Positions 6,684-9,337 of a stretch of DNA of 9,337 nt are shown here, piece after piece. The stretch is taken from positions 1 through 9,337 of the forward strand of contig CAINSX010000313.1 of the NCBI GenBank assembly GCA_903853185.1. The letters are read 5' to 3'. Every line of letters starts with the position of its first letter. Within the stretch, counting starts at the first letter, position 1. The stretch is from an uncultured Opitutia bacterium. Lineage in GTDB: Bacteria > Verrucomicrobiota > Verrucomicrobiia > Opitutales > UBA953. The translations under genes were made by a program, and so were the position numbers. The notes under the pieces are model-generated. The model made no database searches, was not told the DNA's origin, and saw nothing but the letters and a program-made list of their open reading frames with translations.

Positions 6684-6707
6684 AGAGGGACGCCTATCTA
6701 GTTAGCC

Positions 6708-6723
6708 TCACCCCTCGGAGTGA
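6708..6723 (-). other. Small hairpin in the exonuclease-mdh spacer
   Basis: Minus-strand RNA can form TCACTC-CGAG-GGGTGA, a 6-bp stem with one G-U pair and a tetraloop. It is not followed by a U run, so it is not an intrinsic terminator. It could mark an RNA processing or stability site between the two genes, or be chance. Confidence 0.2.
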
Positions 6724-6731
6724 AGCGGAAA

Positions 6732-7412
6732 CTATAGCCCGAGCTCGCCTTGCATCAGGTCATCGGCGGCCGGAGCCGAGATGCTATCCCGGACCAACTG
6801 GGAGAGGGGGGCGGACGAACGCCCTTCCAACCCGCAGAGGGCCCGCAGCACCAAGGCCGCTGCCAAAGCATCGAACAAAGCACAGTGATACCGCCGGCGG
6901 TTGGGGGGACAATGCTCCGCGGCCAGCGCATCGAGGCGCGGGGCCAGGCGTAGGACCGTGACTAGGGATGAAAGGCGGAAGTCCCCCAGGGTCGGGGCCC
7001 AAGCCCGGGCGAGACGACAGGTATCGATCCAAGGCCCCCATTCGGCGACGGAGGCTTCTTCGCCTACGAAAGACGGCACAGCCGAAGGGCGCGACCAGGT
7101 GCCACGCAAGAGGCCTGACTCGACCGTGGCGTTATGCGCGGCAAGCAGGCCGGTGCGACGAAGGGAAACCCACTGATCCCACTCGGACTCGAACGGCGGC
7201 AGCCCCTTCAGGTCCTTGGCACCCAGGCCATGGCACTGGGTTTCGATCGCGGGCACAGGAACGCGCGACGCATGCAGGCGCGTCGAAGCGGAGACGATTT
7301 CGCCGCCCAGAATCGTGGCCACCCCAAACTCGACGACGCCGGTCCGCGCACTGCCCTCGAAGTCGATGACGTGGATGGGGACCGATGACCAAGGCGCGGA
7401 AGAGGTGCTCAT
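6732..7412 (-). CDS. DnaQ-like DEDDh 3'-5' exonuclease
   Basis: A 226-residue protein with the three exonuclease motifs of the DEDDh superfamily. ExoI is VIDFEGS with D17 and E19. ExoII is LAAHNATVESGLL (from 90), where the usual aspartate is replaced by E98. A DTCRLARAW segment follows (130-138), and ExoIII is YHCALFDALAAALVL with H176 and D181. It should remove nucleotides from 3' ends of DNA or RNA using two metal ions; whether it proofreads, repairs or trims RNA cannot be decided. It is a free-standing domain without polymerase fusion. The ATG at 7412 lies 4 bp after the hrpB stop, which suggests translational coupling and no need for its own ribosome site; none is visible. An in-frame GTG at 7448 would overlap hrpB and add 12 residues, and is less likely. 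Confidence 0.85.
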   Translation of the reverse strand: MSTSSAPWSSVPIHVIDFEGSARTGVVEFGVATILGGEIVSASTRLHASRVPVPAIETQCHGLGAKDLKGLPPFESEWDQWVSLRRTGLLAAHNATVESGLLRGTWSRPSAVPSFVGEEASVAEWGPWIDTCRLARAWAPTLGDFRLSSLVTVLRLAPRLDALAAEHCPPNRRRYHCALFDALAAALVLRALCGLEGRSSAPLSQLVRDSISAPAADDLMQGELGL

Positions 7413-7416
7413 GGGG

Positions 7417-9337
7417 TCAGCGCCATTCGTGTCTGGGATAACGCCCACGCAGTTCCTTCTTCACGCCTTCGTAGGAACCCTTCCAGAAGGCGTCGAGGTC
7501 GGTGGTGCGCTGCTGCGTACGGCGGGCGGGCGACTGGATGCAGATCACCATCGGCACCTTGCCGAGGCACACCCGCAGTTTGCTGCCTGGGAAATCATAA
7601 AGCTCCTGCACCGTGGCCTCGACCTCCGCCTGACCGTCGGCGGTGTATTCAATGCGGGCGGGATGCTTCTTTCGCGGTAGGATGATTTTCTCCGGACAAT
7701 AGGAATCGAGCGCCATCGCCTGTTCGTGCGTCAGCCAGCCGCGGACGACACCGAAGACCGGTCGATCGCGGATATCGCGATAGGCGACAGCCCCGGTACA
7801 GACTTCCTCAATCACCATGCGACGAGCGGCGTCATCGAAGACGGGGATACCCAGTTCAGGGCAGTGCTTCGAAAGGAAATTCACGCGACGGATCCAGGCG
7901 TCGACCGGAGCATCCCACTTCTCGAGTTCGAGCCGACCGGCAGCGACTTCCTCGGCGAGGATGCGGCTGGCAGCGTCGGACGGCGCATCATCGCGCTCCT
8001 TGGCTTCGAGTACCAGATCACGGAAGCGTCGCTCGACGCGGGTGACGACCCGACGCTGCGTGGCGTCATAGCGCACGTGATTAACGGTCGAGAATTCGGA
8101 AGGGAACAGTTCCTGTAACCAGGCCTCCTCGATGGCGGTCGCCAGAGAAAGATAGGTGGTCACGCCGCCCCGCGCTTGGATCTCATCGACTTCGGCGGCG
8201 ACCAGCAGCTTGGCGTTACGGATGGACGACTCGCGGCGGAGCTCGCCCGTGCGACCGTGCACCAAGGCGCAGCGGAGCGTACCGGCGTCGAGCCGGACGG
8301 CGAGGCGATCGGAAAAGCCGAGCAGCAGGCAGCGACGGATGGCGGCGGGGTCGGCGATACGATCACTCACAGGCAGCCCCTGCCCTTCGGCGAGCCTTAG
8401 GAACTGACGGGCGGCCTGATCGGCCTGGCGCGCGGCTTGGCCGTGCACGCCGAAGCGATCGCAGGCATCGGCATCGAACTTCAGGTCGATCGCCTGCTGC
8501 AGCAACGCGAGGCGGGGGAAGAAGTCCGACCCGTCTTCCTGCTCGACGGAGTCACGCGCGTTCTCGGTGCGATCATCGACTTTGCGGAAAAGGATGTCGC
8601 GCCCTTGGGCGAGGCCAGCGATACGGCAGACTTCGAAAACACAATCGAGCTCGCCAGCGGCGAGCAGCATGCGGGCGTAACGGGGATGGGCCGGGAACAC
8701 CGACATGCGTCGCCCGATCGGCGTGAGCTTGCCCTGCGTATCGACGGCCCCGAGGTCCGCCAGCACGGTCAGCGCGCGCTGCAGGGCCTTGTCGTCTGGC
8801 TTCTCATACCAAGGGAAGGTCGCGGCATCGCCCCAGCCGGAAGAGAGCAGCAGCAGAATCGTCTCGGAGAGGTCGACACGCTTGATTTCCGGGACTTCGC
8901 GGAGTGGACGGGCTTCATGGTCGGTCTGAGACCAGAGGCGAATGCAGCGACCAGGGCCAGTTCGGCCGGCGCGACCGGCGCGCTGCTCGGCGGACGCCTG
9001 CGAGACCGGCTCGACCAGCAAGGTGTCGATACCGCGATGCGGGTCGAAGCGGGCGATACGGGCGAGGCCAGCGTCGACCACCGCGCGGACACCAGGGATG
9101 GTTAGCGAGGTCTCGGCGACATTGGTCGCCACGATGACCTTGCGGCCAGGGCTCGGCTTGACGGCGCGATCCTGCTCTTCGGGAGGCAGCTCGCCGTAGA
9201 GCGGAAGGATATCGATGCCGCCGGACTCGGGGAGATTCCGCACCGCACCGATGGTGCGCATGATTTCATACGACCCCGGCATGAAGACGAGGATGTCGCC
9301 TTCGTCCTCTTCCTGCAGGACACGTCGGACCTGTTCC
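7417..9337 (-). CDS. hrpB: ATP-dependent helicase HrpB, C-terminal 640 residues (5' end beyond window)
   Basis: A DEAH-box (SF2) helicase of the HrpB family. The reading frame is open to the right edge, so the N-terminal ATPase lobe with Walker A and DEAH motifs is outside the window. Visible, counting from the edge: the second RecA lobe beginning GDILVFMPGSYEI, motif V ATNVAETSLTI (about 70-80), motif VI QRAGRAGRTG (about 118-127), the HA2 domain with RALTVLADLGAVD and LTPIGRRMSVFPAHPR (about 185-220), and the HrpB-specific C-terminal domain ending FWKGSYEGVKKELRGRYPRH. That ending separates it from HrpA, which has a different C-terminal domain. It stops almost immediately after this motif, slightly shorter than relatives with a proline-rich tail. 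The molecular role of HrpB is poorly defined. It is probably the upstream gene of the exonuclease and mdh transcript. Confidence 0.93.
   Translation of the reverse strand, partial: EQVRRVLQEEDEGDILVFMPGSYEIMRTIGAVRNLPESGGIDILPLYGELPPEEQDRAVKPSPGRKVIVATNVAETSLTIPGVRAVVDAGLARIARFDPHRGIDTLLVEPVSQASAEQRAGRAGRTGPGRCIRLWSQTDHEARPLREVPEIKRVDLSETILLLLSSGWGDAATFPWYEKPDDKALQRALTVLADLGAVDTQGKLTPIGRRMSVFPAHPRYARMLLAAGELDCVFEVCRIAGLAQGRDILFRKVDDRTENARDSVEQEDGSDFFPRLALLQQAIDLKFDADACDRFGVHGQAARQADQAARQFLRLAEGQGLPVSDRIADPAAIRRCLLLGFSDRLAVRLDAGTLRCALVHGRTGELRRESSIRNAKLLVAAEVDEIQARGGVTTYLSLATAIEEAWLQELFPSEFSTVNHVRYDATQRRVVTRVERRFRDLVLEAKERDDAPSDAASRILAEEVAAGRLELEKWDAPVDAWIRRVNFLSKHCPELGIPVFDDAARRMVIEEVCTGAVAYRDIRDRPVFGVVRGWLTHEQAMALDSYCPEKIILPRKKHPARIEYTADGQAEVEATVQELYDFPGSKLRVCLGKVPMVICIQSPARRTQQRTTDLDAFWKGSYEGVKKELRGRYPRHEWR

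Noticed and set aside
5628..6701. A 357-codon open frame on the plus strand opposite mdh
   Set aside because: It is exactly antisense to a textbook malate dehydrogenase, begins inside the terminator region, and its Gly/Asp/Val-rich translation shows no family features; it arises from GC-biased codon use of mdh.
8437..9105. A 222-codon plus-strand frame opposite hrpB
   Set aside because: It is antisense to the conserved helicase motif VI and HA2 region and has no recognisable domain.
1..9337. CRISPR array, insertion sequence, prophage, defence system or RNA gene
   Set aside because: No regularly spaced repeats, transposase or integrase motifs, terminal inverted repeats, tRNA cloverleaf or rRNA-like stretch could be seen; coding density and base composition look uniform apart from the AT-rich spacer at 640-760.

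Overview
This window is GC-rich, densely coding chromosomal DNA with no phage, transposon, CRISPR, tRNA or rRNA signal. The gene set fits a diderm bacterium, most plausibly Verrucomicrobiota of the Opitutales type: a type III glutamine synthetase, an outer-membrane DUF481 barrel, an exported DUF362 protein, a HemY-type protoporphyrinogen oxidase, a type 2 malate dehydrogenase and HrpB. The lineage is inferred from protein character, not from a search. Both edges cut genes: glnN at the left loses its C-terminal part, and hrpB at the right loses its N-terminal ATPase part.

Layout from left to right. Glutamine synthetase III (minus strand) lies downstream of a DUF481 outer-membrane protein (minus), separated by a 138-bp AT-rich spacer. 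That spacer holds a good match to a sigma-54 -24/-12 promoter and, about 75 bp upstream of the predicted start of transcription, a palindrome. The DUF481 gene diverges from hemY (plus) across a 66-bp gap with a strong sigma-70-like promoter and a perfect 7+1+7 palindrome. hemY converges on an MFS transporter (minus), and the two stop codons share a TTAA. The transporter diverges from an exported DUF362-like protein (plus) over 83 bp that contain a further palindrome. The DUF362 gene converges on mdh (minus) through one bidirectional rho-independent terminator.

The right third is a probable minus-strand operon, hrpB - DEDDh exonuclease - mdh. hrpB and the exonuclease gene are only 4 bp apart, and the exonuclease and mdh genes are 48 bp apart.

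Most genes are housekeeping: nitrogen assimilation, haem synthesis, the TCA cycle, and helicase or nuclease functions. I saw no convincing new multi-gene system. The most informative signals are regulatory: the sigma-54 architecture at glnN, palindromes in the divergent spacers, and near-absence of Shine-Dalgarno sequences. No gene-free stretch exceeds 300 bases.
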